Source: Manduca sexta (Eukaryota; Arthropoda; Insecta; Lepidoptera; Sphingidae). From it: DNA of 64,000 nucleotides. The translations under genes and the position numbers were made by a program. Under the pieces are notes generated by a model. The model was given only the letters and a program-made list of their open reading frames with translations. It was not told where the DNA came from and ran no database searches. The stretch lies in assembly GCF_014839805.1 (NCBI RefSeq), contig NC_051131.1:6560913-6624912 (forward strand), read 5' to 3'. Below, one piece after another: positions 41,001-53,700 of the stretch; position 1 is the first letter of the stretch; each line of letters starts with the position of its first letter.

Positions 41001-44000
41001 CCCCCTTATTATAATGCCTAGTGACATTAGTCATAATATTGCCTCATTTTTGTCATTTTATATTAAAGGTTTTCATCTATTTTTAATGGCTTCTAAATCC
41101 TTTGTTTAAAAATAAATGATGGGATCTTACTAATACTTATTATAAATGCCATTTACAGTGAAAAAATTGTACTGGATATTTCTTGACAATAAACGGAGAA
41201 ACCAGTTGAAGTTCCAATGAAATTTGGCACAAAGATACACTAAGGATTATCATAGTTCTAGATTATAATGTAATTTCTATTTTATCCCAATGGACACCTA
41301 ATATTTGATAATAAATGTTTCAAGTTCCATACTGGTTTGGTGCTCGTGGTCCATTTTTTCAGAAGACATAGCCTAGTGATATATCAATGTAGTATATATT
41401 TTAAATAAAAAACGGGTACCTTCATTATGTGTATTTAGTTTCTTATTTAGTTCTTCCAAATTTTTTTCAGCCAAAACTTTGGAAGAGATTATTCTTTTGA
41501 TAAGTTCCATGATAAAAGGCCGAGTGTTATCACTCCACACTGGTTCGTATTCAAAATTTGCTGATAGATTTAGTTCTGATATAGCTTGTTTTGCAATCGC
41601 CACCCATTTGTGAAGCGCAACACCATTATATGTATAACTGTAAACAAAGCCAAGTTCTTTTTAAATAGTATCAGTTATTATTAATTATAAATTACATATT
41701 TAAATGAGAAGTGCGTTGAATACCTGTGATCATGTGAAGATGGATAAAAACTGGAGTCCAGAGATTGTGATAGCGTGTTGCCACTATCAATGATAGCTTG
41801 TTCTAAATTGCGTAGAATAGGAACTAAATGTTGCTGAGAAAATACCTGTTAATGAAAAAAAAAAATGTTCATTATTGTAAAATGACTATTAGTTAAATCA
41901 ATGACAATGGATCCCGGTTGCAGAAAAGGAACACTATAACAGGTTTTCCTTGTGGGTTGGGGACGAGTTAAATTAAAGAACACGCGTGATGACGACAGAC
42001 GTTTGATGTCATGTGACACACAATTATGATTACAAACAGCTCCATGAAGAATTAAAAGTAAAAAGATAATATATTATTCTCGTTTTATGAGCGACTAGCT
42101 TTTGCCCGCGGCTCCGCCCGCGTTTTAAAGTTTTTCGGGATAAAGTATTCCGTTATAAAAGTCACGCTATATATTTTCCCGGGAGTCTATGTTCTTCCCA
42201 GGGTCTCAAACTGTCTCCATACCATATTTCATCTTAATACGTTGGGTAGTTTTTGAGTTAACACGTTCAGGCAAACGGATGCAGCGGGGGACTTTGTTTT
42301 ATAATATATTTTTGTAGAACTTTTTAAGAGGAACAATCCCGTCATACATCATTGTTGCATAACTTTAACCGTTTACGTAGCGCACGCAATGGAAGCTCTC
42401 AAAAATAATAAATTTTCCCCGTTTTTGCAACATGTTTCATTACTGCTCCGCTCCTATTGGTCATAGCGTGATGATATATAGCCTATAGCACTCCAAGAAC
42501 AAAGAGCTATCCAACACTAAAAGAATTTCTCAGTTCGAACCGGTAGTTCCTAAGATAAGCCATTACTGCTCCGCTCCTATTGGTCATAGCATGATGATAT
42601 ATAGCCTAAAGCACTCCACGAAGAAAGAGCTATCTAACACAAAAATATTTTTTCAGTTCGAACCGATAGTTCCTGAGATTAGCCATTACTGCTCCGCTCC
42701 TATTGGTCATAGCATGATGATATATAGCCTATAGCACTCCACGAACAAAGGGCTATCCAACACAAAAATAATTTTTCAGTTTGAACCAGTAGTTCCTGAA
42801 ATTACCACGTTCAAACAAACAAACAAACAAACAATCTCTTCAGCTTTATATAATAGTATAGATTTGGCGCAGGAACTTGAACGATGCGCGTGTGCGTGTG
42901 GCGGGAGGCAGCAACGGACCGACGACGCGTACCCGACTCGCTACGTGGCTTGCCACTGGTGGAGCAGGAAAACGAGGCGATATGTAAAACGGTTCGCATA
43001 TCGGCGCGAACCACTTAGCGCGCCAAGAAAGCTTTAATCTTTGTTTTGAGTTACTTAATGATTTAGTGGCAGTTATACGCCCTATAGTTGTTTTTCTTTA
43101 CTTCTAGCGACCCCGACAGACGTTGTCTTGCCTTAAAACAGAGATATAATCCTAGAATCAATGTACAGCGCCACCTATTTGGGAAATCACAAAAAAATAA
43201 CGTTTATTTCAGTGATTTGCCGACACAGTAGAATTATATTATTTATCCAAAAATTAATTAACAACTGTCTGCTAAATTGACATTCATCAAACGCGCGAAG
43301 TTAAACCAGTTCTTACTTTTTTTTCGTTTTCTGAACAATTTTCATATTTTTTTTTCTTTCTATAAGAACCTTCTACAAACTATAGGAAATTCTTTAAAAA
43401 AATTAATGAAATTGATTAAGTTGTTCTCAAGTAATGGCGTGACCAAATCAAATAGGTAACAAAGCTGATTATTACCTTTCCCAGTCTAAAGAGCATGGCA
43501 GCATTTTTATATGCTGTTATATCGAGTCTCATAAAACGGGGTATAACCAATTGAAATATACATGTATATGATGGAAAATTTTCTGCAATAAATTGAGTGT
43601 AACTAGCATCCAGGTTATTTGTGTTATTTTCTTCTATGTTGTTTTCAATTCCAGGGAATCTGAAATTAAGAAAAAATATTGACAGAACTACAAAGTGAAT
43701 ATTTTGGTTCCACAATATGAAAATAACATTTTCCAGCATGTAAAGCAGCTCAAACATACTTTCTCAAGTTTAAATGTATTTATTGTAGTATAATGAAAGC
43801 TTTTTTCACACAAAATATGTTAATTTATTTTGTTCTACCACATTTTATTATTACCTGCTTAGACTGATCCCCCTATTGACATATCTCCAAGGCTGAATAA
43901 GACTTAACCATAGCTCCATTACAAGCCTGAAGGATGCATCTAAAGGCCAAGTGGTGACTAAATGCTTTAAATAATAATAAGCGCGCGCACACATTTTTTG

Positions 44001-47000
44001 TCGTGCATATTTTCGTAAGGATGACGAGCGGAATGTTGAGTCAGTTATATCTTTTACTGGAAATGAGTGTAAATGTTTAACGAGGACACGCACAGTTCGA
44101 ACTCTTTCAGGGCTAGAAACGTTAACTGGGCAACTTCTTTTATACATCTGAAAATAATATAAATAAATATATTAAAAGAAACTTGCAAATTATACGCATA
44201 CTTAGGATTAACTTTTTTAGTAAAATACCCAATTTAAAATTTAATATAGTATTACCTCTATGTTACTGGTCCCAATCTGTTCAACACTCATCCAAATATC
44301 AATGAAGGCCTGCATAACTGTTTCTGATCTCCAGATTTCATTCCGGGATTGGGCTTGTGATGTGTGTTGATTGTTTATACTTGAGCCAGTTAAATCTGGT
44401 AGAAGCAGTAAAGAAGGAGAGTGTAGAGGTCTGAAAAGACCAAGTATTATAAAAAGATTGCAATTTAAAATAGTTTTATTATAATTAAAGAAGTAGTAAC
44501 GTTTTCATATCCCAGTGAGTGGTAACAAGTCCCCATAAAATATTCATGATATTGTGAAGATCATCCTACTCCTGGTTTATGTGCTCATTACAAGGGAAAA
44601 TTACAGCTATCATGTGCATGACTATAGACTACCTACCTATTGGCGGTTTGTAACGGTGCAGCAATTGGTACTTTGCCAGTGTAATTTGGTATATGTGGCA
44701 ATACTGGTATGTTAGGATCCGTTGGTAAAAAATGCATTAAATAATCACAGGCCAAGGCAAAATACACACTGTTCCAACTCTCCCATGAACTCTTGTTTTG
44801 GCTGTTGCTTATTAGGTGCAGTGCAAAATGGAATATGTAATAATCAAATGGATCTAATAAATTTGTTAAAGAAATTATGCTATAATTTAACTGTATTTAT
44901 GTATTTGGCCAGAAACAGAGATTATACACACAGTATTTTTAGATTATAGCTCACTCCCATAGCTATATGACCACCATTTGTACTGTTATTTAATTATATA
45001 TGTTGTATATTTACTTTCCATTACGATGTCCAATAAAGAGTTTAAATAAATCAATCACTCCTTTAGGCTAGCGACAAAGTACATAAGGATTGAACTAGGA
45101 GGCCTTGGGTACAATTTCCAGATCAAGCAACACTTTGTGTTTGGTATTTTTCAAAAATTCCCAAGATAAGGTCTGCCAAAGGAGATGCAACATCAGAGAA
45201 AGTTCAGATAATAAAAACTAAATCAAATTGATTTTGGACATGCATGGATAAATATGTTGTGCTAACTGTTAAAACTACATTAAAATAGAATATAGATCAA
45301 AGAAAGTTTCTTTGGTATGTGAATGAAAATCAATAATTTTTAATAAAATGTTAGCAAAGATAAGTGATAATGTAAGTGCATATGTTATTGTGTATTATCT
45401 TCTTTCTTCTTCTTTATTGTGGTATCAAAAACATATAGTAAAAGATATATCAAACTAAAAGCATATCACAACAATATATTTCTTGTAAATTGTTTGCATT
45501 GATAAACCAAATATATTTCTACCATTATATTTACAGAATCTGTATATGAAACTTTAGCTTCCATAAGTATATTATTACTACTTTTATTGACATCAATATT
45601 TTTGCATTATGGCTGAAGTAATTGTATAAGCAATTTCGAAAAGGACACATGTCTGAAAATGTAAAAGTTCAGGAAATGGAAAAACCTAATTATTTCCTGA
45701 AGTAGTGTAATTTTTTTCTTACTTTATACTTGGGTTTAAATTTGAGTTCAATAAGCAATCAAAATAACAGAAATTTTGTTATTATATACATTTCTAGATA
45801 TTTAATATTTATGAAATTTGCCCTTTTCGTAATTGCATATTCAATTTATCAGTGAGGAATGAAATTTTATATGTAGTAAGATTCTTTTGAAAAGGATACT
45901 CAGAGCTAATGCTACCACATTCATAGTCTGCGAATCAATAGACAAAATATCTGCATAAAATTGTGGACATGGTCCTCTCTCAAGTGTCATTTGTAAATCC
46001 AACTGAAATCATAAAATAATATTATATCAAAAACTGGTTATAACAGCTGAGTGGCAAAGTCCCCTCTTAATATCAATATAAATACCTAGGTAAAGATACC
46101 AATGGTTACAACGACATTGTAAGCAACATTAAGCAAGATATGGGTTAAGCAAGCAGTATCTTTGGAATTTATCAACTATAGTAACACATTGTCATATATT
46201 TTCACTAATTTAAAAAAATATTTTAATCATAATAAGATGTTGTAAAATACCATAATGGCATCAGAAAGAATTTATTGAATTATTAACTCTGCCATATTAA
46301 TACATTACATGTAGTAAAGACTGATGAGGGTGTAATGCTTATTTACAATATGCTTTTTGTAATTGATTTTATTGTCATATTGTTTACAAACCAGTCCCAT
46401 GCAGATTTCTTTTTACCACTATATATCAAAGTATGTATTGCTTGTAACAATTATTGCATATAGCTTCCAGGTTAAGTGGTTCCTTCAATATTGTTATAAC
46501 TGGTCTGGACTGTATTTAGACAATACGGAACAATCACCAGTTTTCAAAAAGTGACATCTCACAGGCTACTTATGAATGATTTATGTAAAAACTAAACACA
46601 ATTATGTAGATCATTGTGATGGGTATTTCATATTCTGTATAGTAGTCTCTATATGAGTTGTTACAAACATTCTACCACCATTAGATGCAGTTATGCATGT
46701 ATTATTATATAATTTTTTATTTTGCAGAATTATTGGACTAGGTAGTAGCTTATGTAGGACTTTTTTTTTGTGATTACAGTACATTCAGTTGTCCCACAGA
46801 ATAACAAAAGATTTTAACTATTTTTAAGCAGTTCTGATATTTAACTAGCATTACTTTACAGATTAAATTTTATAAGTAAATAATATCATTGACCTAAAAT
46901 ACTTACTGGTAAAACATTCAATGGTAAATTGTATCTGAGTGACGGATCAGACAGCAGCTTATAGCACAGCCGGAACATTGGTCCTTGAGGTTCTAAAAAA

Positions 47001-47370
47001 CTTATTAATGCTTCATACTCATATTTATTAACATCACACGTGATCGTACGAAGCCCCCATCCACTACTGAATGGTGAGGAAAACACATTGCTTATAAGCT
47101 GGGGGAACAATGCCTGAAGATCTTTGTTTGGACCTGTGTGGTCTATAATACGAGTTAGTTCAATCAACTTTTCTTGTAACGGTAAGTTGAGACTAGTATA
47201 GAATTGACTCTGAAAGAAAGAAGCTTTAGTTTAGTAAGTTGTCGTAAAATACATATAATTGCTTAATGTAACAGTACAACGAAGAGTAAACATCTGAACA
47301 AAAATTGCAGGCTTCACACCATTTTTTGAAATGTTCATTTTAAACAGCTTACCAAAATATCGTGAGCCAT
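38031..47370 (-). CDS. SMPD4: Sphingomyelin phosphodiesterase 4-like (neutral sphingomyelinase 3)
   Basis: Homologue of SMPD4, a tail-anchored protein of the ER and nuclear envelope reported to hydrolyse sphingomyelin and to associate with nuclear pores. Exons (minus): 47370-47353, 47209-46907, 46002-45900, 44853-44637, 44430-44256, 44147-43855, 43659-43476, 41845-41724, 41637-41420, 38964-38831, 38753-38646, 38558-38436, 38351-38031; 2319 nt, 772 aa, all phases agree. Family landmarks: SSGWGLRTITC and FLEPQGPMFRLCYKLL near the N-terminus; NPFDYYIFHFAL; NEIWRSETVMQAFIDIW; VRVLVKHLHSFP; TWPLDASFRLVMELWLSLIQPWRY; GDPDLMPITSYE; C-terminal hydrophobic pair FVLWVIIGYIVFKLF and FFYIFVLFSFWMF. The last segments are probably the membrane anchor. 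The first coding exon is only 18 nt (MAHDIL). The family has no canonical DNase-I-like sphingomyelinase motifs, so activity is taken from literature on the family. Confidence 0.93.
40022..40251 (+). mobile_element. Helitron 3'-terminal fragment
   Basis: Shares the 3' part of the Lep1-type copies (GAGACCCTAGGAAAGA, CGGGCGGAGCCGC hairpin, AAAAGCTAG end) but lacks the 5' end and tandem units. Older and more diverged than the full copies. Confidence 0.75.
40431..40708. mobile_element. MITE family A, copy 2
   Basis: AACCCCCTTATTCATAGATG start, inverted at the end (CGTCTATGAATAAGGGG), with CATCGGCCCTATCTATG in the middle as in the other two copies. Confidence 0.85.
42095..42862 (-). mobile_element. 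Lep1-type Helitron, copy 4 (short)
   Basis: Opposite orientation to copies 1-3. 3' end CTAG at 42095 with GCCCGCGGCTCCGCCCGC hairpin, three tandem 122-bp units, CAAA microsatellite, and TC start at 42862. The A and T flanks are correct. Confidence 0.9.
43104..43455 (-). mobile_element. Helitron family B fragment
   Basis: CTAG at 43104 followed inward by the GACAACGTCTGTCGGG 3'-end motif. The inner end ends near 43450 with ATGGCGTGACC, matching the copy at 8354-8643, but no TC terminus is visible. Confidence 0.6.
44854..46906. other. SMPD4 introns 2-3 region without repeats
   Basis: Apart from exon 3 (46002-45900), these AT-rich introns show no recognisable repeat or gene. Open frames here lack domains. 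Confidence 0.5.
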
Positions 47371-48342
47371 ATCGGTAAATTTAAATTAATTTGTTTTAAA
47401 AACTTTTTTCATCGTTTGTAGTTTCCAAAATGATAACCTTCTACAGTGCCCTGTACTGCAAAGTAGATCTTTGACAACGAGAAATTGAAAACTTGTGAGA
47501 ATTAGAAACCAATAGATAAACAATTCTCTGTATTCTTTTAATGTAACAATTCATCAACGATTTCCATATATTATATGGTAATTCTCTTTGACCTTAACAT
47601 ATGCAGTGGTTACTGGTTATGTTGTCTTTGGTAGAAAAAAATAGCCCTTTGGCCAGACTTATACATCAGGAAGCGCTCTGAATTTAGAATCTGAAAAACG
47701 GATGCTTGCCCAATACCTAACGTGACCAGACGTCCCGTTTTGAACGGGACCGTCCCTTTTTTCGGTAACCTGTCTCGTTGTCCCCACGAAAAACTCGGGG
47801 ACACAAAATTGTCCCGTTTTTCGAAACTGAGCGAAAATTTAAGAGACGATCGGGCTGCTACTTGACTACAACGCCTACGAATCTTTTCTTTAATGAATAA
47901 AATGTGGACATCTGAAAAAAGTCAGTAAGAGATTCCGGTTCTGAAAGCGATGTTGATAACTAAAGTCAATATAAAAAAAAGTGCCAATAGTTTTATTGTT
48001 ACTTAAAATCGTCAACAGCTGTATTGAAACAAATTTGTACTTCAGACAAAAAAAAATATTACTGAACATTTATTCTAATCTTATCTTATTTTAATAATAT
48101 TATAAATGCGAAAGTTTGTGCAAAAGTTTGGATGTTAGGACGTTTGTATGTTTGGATGTTTGTCAGAAATAAACGCAGTAACAGCTAAACGGATTTGTAT
48201 CAAAGTTTGTATTTAGATCAAGTTTTGCTTCTTAATTTTATATTTATAGTTGTTCGGGAAAATGCGATTTCCGAATTTTCATCTGTGAATCGCTCGACCG
48301 CCGAAGTACAAACTTTCTAAAAAACATTTGTTGTGTTTTTTA
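47371..48342. other. SMPD4 upstream region and repeat flank
   Basis: Close to 47371 lies the SMPD4 promoter. From about 47705 a transposon-like sequence begins (GTGACCAGACGTCCCG) whose mirror, CGGG...TGGTCACGTT, occurs at 49930-49960, suggesting a non-autonomous element hosting the R1-clade insertion. 48095-48260 is a decayed repeat similar to 31040-31100. Confidence 0.45.
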
Positions 48343-49904
48343 CTATTGAGAACCTATGTCGTGTCGAAGTCGCTGAGTATGGGTCCATGGGATGTCCACA
48401 AGGCTCAGTTGTAGGTCCTTATTTATGGAATTTGAGCTTCGATGATTTTCTTTCAATTCCCTTACCTGTAGGATGCACTTTAACCGGATATGCGGATGAC
48501 GGCCTCTTACTAATAGAATCTAATAGTAGATCGGGGCTTGAATGTTTGGCGGATACGTGTTTACAATTAATATCTGAATGGGGTGAAAGAAATCGCCTTA
48601 CATTCGCACCTCACAAAACGTTCCAACTGCTTTTAAAAGGTATATTAAAATCACCGCCGCGAATAAAATTTAATAATATTGTTGTAATAAGGAAAGAATC
48701 AGTTTGTTATTTAGGTTTGATTTTAGAACGAAATTTTTCCTTTCTAGAGCATATAAAAACGTCGGGGAAAAATCAAAACGTAACTTTTACGCCTTGACAA
48801 GGATATCGACCTCTACGTGGGGACTGTCTTTCACTACGCTCAAAATCATCTATGGAGCGACTTACTTAGCTTGCATTACATACGGATCACCTGTATGGGC
48901 CGATAGGGCAACTATCGGTGCTGTGCGCAGGAAACTGCTCCAGAGTCAACGATTGGCGTTGATATTCTTGTGCAAGGCGTATAGAACTGTTAGTACAGAA
49001 GCTTTGTCTGTCCTCGCGGGTGTACTCCCTGTCGATTTGGAGGTACAGCGTCGCGCCGCTATGTATTACTCAACCAAAGAGGATATGGATAAAAAGTTTC
49101 TTACGTCTCGCGAGGTCTTAAGAATCGATAGACTATTTAAACCGCACACTGATGTACACAACGAGTTATTAAATGAATGGCAATGTAGGTGGGACTCGTC
49201 TTCGAAAGGGCGTCATTTATATAAATACTTTCCGTACGTTCGCGATCGCCTAATTAAAACTTGGCTAGAAATAGATTACTGTGTATCGCAATTTCTTACC
49301 GGCCATGGTAATTTTAAGAGTAAACTGTTCTCATTTAGGCTGGTTGATTCTCCTGCGTGCCCATGCTTTACACCTGGTTACGAGGTTGAACAATCTGCTC
49401 ATCACGTACTTTGGGAGTGTGGTCTCTGGCATGAAGAGCGCAACATCATGTTAAACAGTATGCAAATAACATCTGGGGTTGTATACTACATGGACCTTGT
49501 TGAGACTAGACGGAATTTCCGTGCTTTCCGGCGTTTTTGCCATGCCTATTGTAATCAAATCTAACAGCTCATGAGATAGGACCCTTTCATTTAATTTTAT
49601 CCGTGGTACTTTATAACTAGCTTATCTAGTTGTAAACGTCCCTATCCTTGAGGTTAAATCGCCTCCTTACATCATGATTTTGTCACCCGCATTGCTCTGG
49701 AGGGAAGTGGACAATTAATATTTCCAACTCCTCCCTATCTTTCTATTTGATTAATTTCGTTGCGGGATAATGACATAATAGTTTTCCCTGAGACTCGCCG
49801 AGCTTCACTGCTCGGTGTCATAAAATGCGTGCCACTGCTGATCGTGGCTTACAGGAGTTGTAGTGGTGGGTGTGAGGGCGGGAAAGTCTCTATTGAGAAC
49901 CTAT
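48343..49904 (+). mobile_element. 5'-truncated R1-clade LINE with 15-bp target-site duplication
   Basis: 48358-49564 encodes the second half of an R1-type reverse transcriptase protein: MGCPQGSVVGPYLWNL, catalytic GYADDGLLL, then after one frameshift near 48765 the thumb and C-terminal region STSTWGLSFTTLKIIYGA, KAYRTVSTEALSVLAGVLP, FLTGHGNFKSKL and a zinc-knuckle-like CPCF...HHVLWEC. The 3' untranslated tail runs to 49889. CTATTGAGAACCTAT occurs at 48343-48357 and again at 49890-49904, a target-site duplication that fixes the ends. R1 elements of rDNA are site-specific; this one lies outside rDNA. Inactive because of truncation and frameshift. Confidence 0.92.
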
Positions 49905-50103
49905 ACTGGACGTAAATAAACCGATGTCCCGTTTTTAGACGCAAAAAAAATGGTCACGTTGCCTATACCTCTTTTCCGAAGTGTTGCCACTTTCCAACTG
50001 GATGAAAAATGAATTCAGAAACGGAAAAAACGGATGTATAATCCTGGCCTAAAAAGGCACATTCATTACATCTCGATCAGTGATATTTTATTTGACTTTT
50101 GAT

Positions 50104-50418
50104 ATTTCAGACATGGCTTCGGCCTTATAATTGAGAATATTTCAGACATGGCTTCGGCCTTATAATTGAGACTATTACAGACATGGCTTCGGCCTTATAA
50201 TTGAGAATATTGCAGACATGGCTTCGGCCTTATAATTGAGACTATTTCAGACATGGCCTCGGCCTTAGAATTGTGACTATATCAGATATGGCTTCGGCCC
50301 TATAATTGAGAATATTTCAGACATGGCTTCAGACTTATAATTGGGAACGTTGAAAACATGACTTTCGTCTTGTAATTCAAGAATATTACAGATATGGCTC
50401 CGGCCTTTAAATTGTAAT
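50104..50418 (+). repeat. 35-bp minisatellite upstream of DUS1L
   Basis: Nine tandem units of 35 bp, each built on ATTTCAGACATGGCTTCGG followed by CCTTATAATTGAGA. The first four are almost identical, later ones diverge. The array ends with a poly-A-tailed stretch at 50430-50505. Confidence 0.95.
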
Positions 50419-50429
50419 AAAGGAGTATA

Positions 50430-50505
50430 AGACAGACTAGGCTGCATGGCTGAGAGCCTTTGCCTTCTCCTTAAGGAGTAAATCAAACCAAAAAAAAAAA
50501 AAGAC
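50430..50505 (+). repeat. Poly-A tailed retroposon-like end
   Basis: GCTGCATGGCTGAGAGCC...CCTTAAGGAGTAAATC followed by twelve A residues; looks like the 3' end of a SINE or LINE, and the minisatellite may belong to the same element. Confidence 0.45.
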
Positions 50506-50760
50506 TTTTGATTCTTGACAAATGACATGTGTCACAGTCTCGTGTAGTCGGTGGTCGGAGTGTGTGGCGTATTCTGTCTCTGACTTATATTTTATACTTC
50601 TATTATAATTCTCTTCGTAGATATCTGTGTCGTCATTTAATACTTGTTGTATTTATCTTTGTGGGTCTAACCAAAATTCTGACTCCAATTTGTATTATAA
50701 TTCTCTTTGCTCCGACGCACCAAAGTTTGTGTGTATTTTTCGTGTATTTTATCGTTTAGA

Positions 50761-53700
50761 ATGTCTTCTGAGTGGTATGAATTAATTGGTAGGCCAAAAT
50801 TCGTGGTGGCGCCTATGGTTGATGCTAGTGAAATTGCTTGGAGGCTTTTATGTCGTCGACATGGTGCGCAACTATGCTATACGCCGATGTTTCATAGCAA
50901 TGTTTTCACTAAAGATCCCAAGTATAGGAAAGATAACTTTGTTACATGTGATGAAGATCGCCCACTTATTGTTCAGGTTACTATATTATTGTGTGCTTTT
51001 GTATCTATACGATTACAATGGATTATATATTCTTAGATAATTATAACTGGGTTCTGTCTGTTACTCAGATTCTGGGAAAATATCCATTCCTAATATACAA
51101 TTTAATTAGAAGTTATTAAAACGAGAGCAATGGAATGGTTTGGCTATTTGTTTACATGCACATTTAATACCTCTTTGGAGTGGTTAAAGCAATTCATTTG
51201 AGCTCTACGTGATTTTAAACTAGGAAATCTCCAATGTAGATCCTTTATCTCTTAAAAAGGCCCAACATCCGCATCTGCAGATGTGGCTGGAAAGAAATCT
51301 ACATTAGAGGATTTATAAATTCTGCATCCACAACATCCCTACTACACACTTCTGGCTTGTTGTCTGTTTGTCATCGAAAACAAAGGTATAATATTCTTGT
51401 AACAAAAACATTAATATTATTCTGAACTTATTTCAACAGTTTTGTGGCAATAATCCGGAGGTGATGGCTGCAGCTGCTAAATATGTGGAAAATGATTGTG
51501 ATGCAATAGATATCAACCTTGGATGTCCCCAGATAATTGCTAAAAGAGGTAGATATGGATCATATCTACAAGATGAATGGGATTTATTATCTAATATAGG
51601 TAAGAATTAAACAACAGTCTGTTATCGGCAAATAAACATAGACACTATATTTACTTTTAACTGTTGATGAGTTACTTAAAGTATTGATGTAATTTTATTT
51701 AAGTTTCCTAATTAAATAAGAACTATTTTTATTGTTGTCCTGGCTGCCCCGTATAGATTTTTGGCCCATTGTAATTATTATTTTAAATCTATAATATTTG
51801 GATAAGAACAAAGACAATGAATTATTGTTTACTTGCAATAGACAATTTAGAAATAGTTGGTTATTCTTAATTTATATTTATGCTTTATGACTATCAGAAC
51901 ATTCTTGTTCCACTATTGCCATTATGTTGAATTGTATTAGTTAAAAAACTATTTAATTATTATAATAATGTTTGTAATTGTGTCTTTCCTTTTCTTTACA
52001 AAAGAAAAAAATGATCTTTGCTTTTAAAAATATGTTTGTTCACTAATGCTTTTAAATAAATATTGAATTAATAAGTGTTTAATAGCTGCAAAACTAAGCA
52101 ATAATTAATTGTTTCAGTACAAACCATGACAAAAGCAGTTTCAGTACCTATTACTTGCAAAGTCAGAATATTTGAAAGTATTGAGAAAACAGTGAAATAT
52201 GCACTTATGCTGCAAAATGCAGGATGTAAGCTTCTTACAGTACATGGCAGAACAAGGGAACAAAAAGGACCTTTAACTGGCATTGCCAGTTGGAAACATA
52301 TTAAAGCTGTAAGGTAATGATAAACTTAGGGCCATATACTAATTAAGTGAATTGATATTATTGCAGATTATAGTATGATTATTGACATATAATATAAATG
52401 TATCATTACTTTTTTTTAAATACATATTTATAGTTGAAACTGGTTATAACAACTTAGGTTACAGCGACGCACCGGTTATAACAACTAAATAGTAAAGTCT
52501 CTTTAATAAATGCACATAAAAAGCGTATCGTTTATAACGACTATCCGATATAGCGTCCAGATTCGGTGATCCCTTCGATGTCGCTATAAACGGTTTCCAC
52601 TGTGTTTAGGATTGACTTAAATAAATCCAATTTCAGAGAGGCAATATCGATACCAATGTTCGCAAATGGCAATATTCAATGTTTAGAAGATGTGTACAGA
52701 TGTTTGGAATTCACAAATGTGAATGGTGTCATGAGTGCCGAGGGTACTCTTACAAATCCGGCAATATTTGAAGGCATTAATCCCTTGGTGTGGGAGATGG
52801 CAGATGAGTATTTAGATTTAGTTGAAAAATATCCATGCCCGTCATCTTATATTCGAGGACATATGTTTAAAATGTTCCATAAAATGTAAGTTAAATAAAG
52901 TACATATAGTTGAGTTTATAATTCGATGGACTAATTTAACAGTTGAAGGGTTTTCCAGAGGAACAGGTATTTAATGTAACTATTAAGTTATGAAGCCAAA
53001 AAAAAATAAGAAAATAAAGTGCTTTATTCATCATGTAGGTGAACATAGTTGTACTTATGATAAATCAAGGTACATGAGAATATTTAATTATTACTTATTT
53101 AAATTGGCTTATATGTATAAACAAAGACAATTCATATCTTAATGAAATGTAATTTTTGAAAGACGACCACCCGATCATGTTGTGTTTGCCTGTTCAATAT
53201 CACTATTTTTTTTTCTTTTCTCATGATTGAAAACTATGATTGTAAATGTAGGCGAATGCACGCTGTACGCCGTTATTTAAGTATGAATCTATGTTCTCTT
53301 TTATTTGCTATCGCTAATTTTATTTTTATGCCGCTCCAGGTTTAGTCGATTGGATTTTATCTTATCCCATGTTAACGGTGATGTGCGTGCATTAGCTTAT
53401 ATAACTATTGTGACTATGTACAAGAAAGACTTGGAAAAAAAATTACAAAAGAAGTACTGAACAATTGATGACAAAAAAGAAAGCCCGGAGTTTCTTTCTG
53501 CCTTTCTTCTTAGGGTAGTCATCACTTAGGTAGCTAGTGAAAGGCTGGTAGGTTAGCTAGGCTAGGGCTCATGTCCTCACCGGTGAGGATCGCGACGAGT
53601 TACCCTTCTATTTCACCCTACTTGCCAGCCCGAGCTGGTTACTTCGTACTTTTGTACCTAGTCTTTTGTATAAACTTTATCCCTAATTTAAAATCTCCAT

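Larger units (their letters stand above)
38965..41419. other. SMPD4 intron 9 with repeats
   Basis: 2.45 kb. Includes a Helitron 3' piece (40022-40251), MITE family A copy 2 (40431-40708), and at about 39003-39080 a fragment (TCGCTATATCCGATAATCG) related to one in the DUS1L gene at 52440-52600. The block 39840-39990 is GC-rich and unassigned. Confidence 0.6.
41846..43475. other. SMPD4 intron 7 with two Helitron families
   Basis: Carries a minus-strand Lep1-type Helitron and a family B fragment (listed separately). 42870-43100 is GC-rich and unassigned. Confidence 0.6.

Noticed and set aside
44722..44949. 75-aa plus-strand frame
   Set aside because: Antisense of SMPD4 exon 4, which reads in family-conserved frame on the minus strand.
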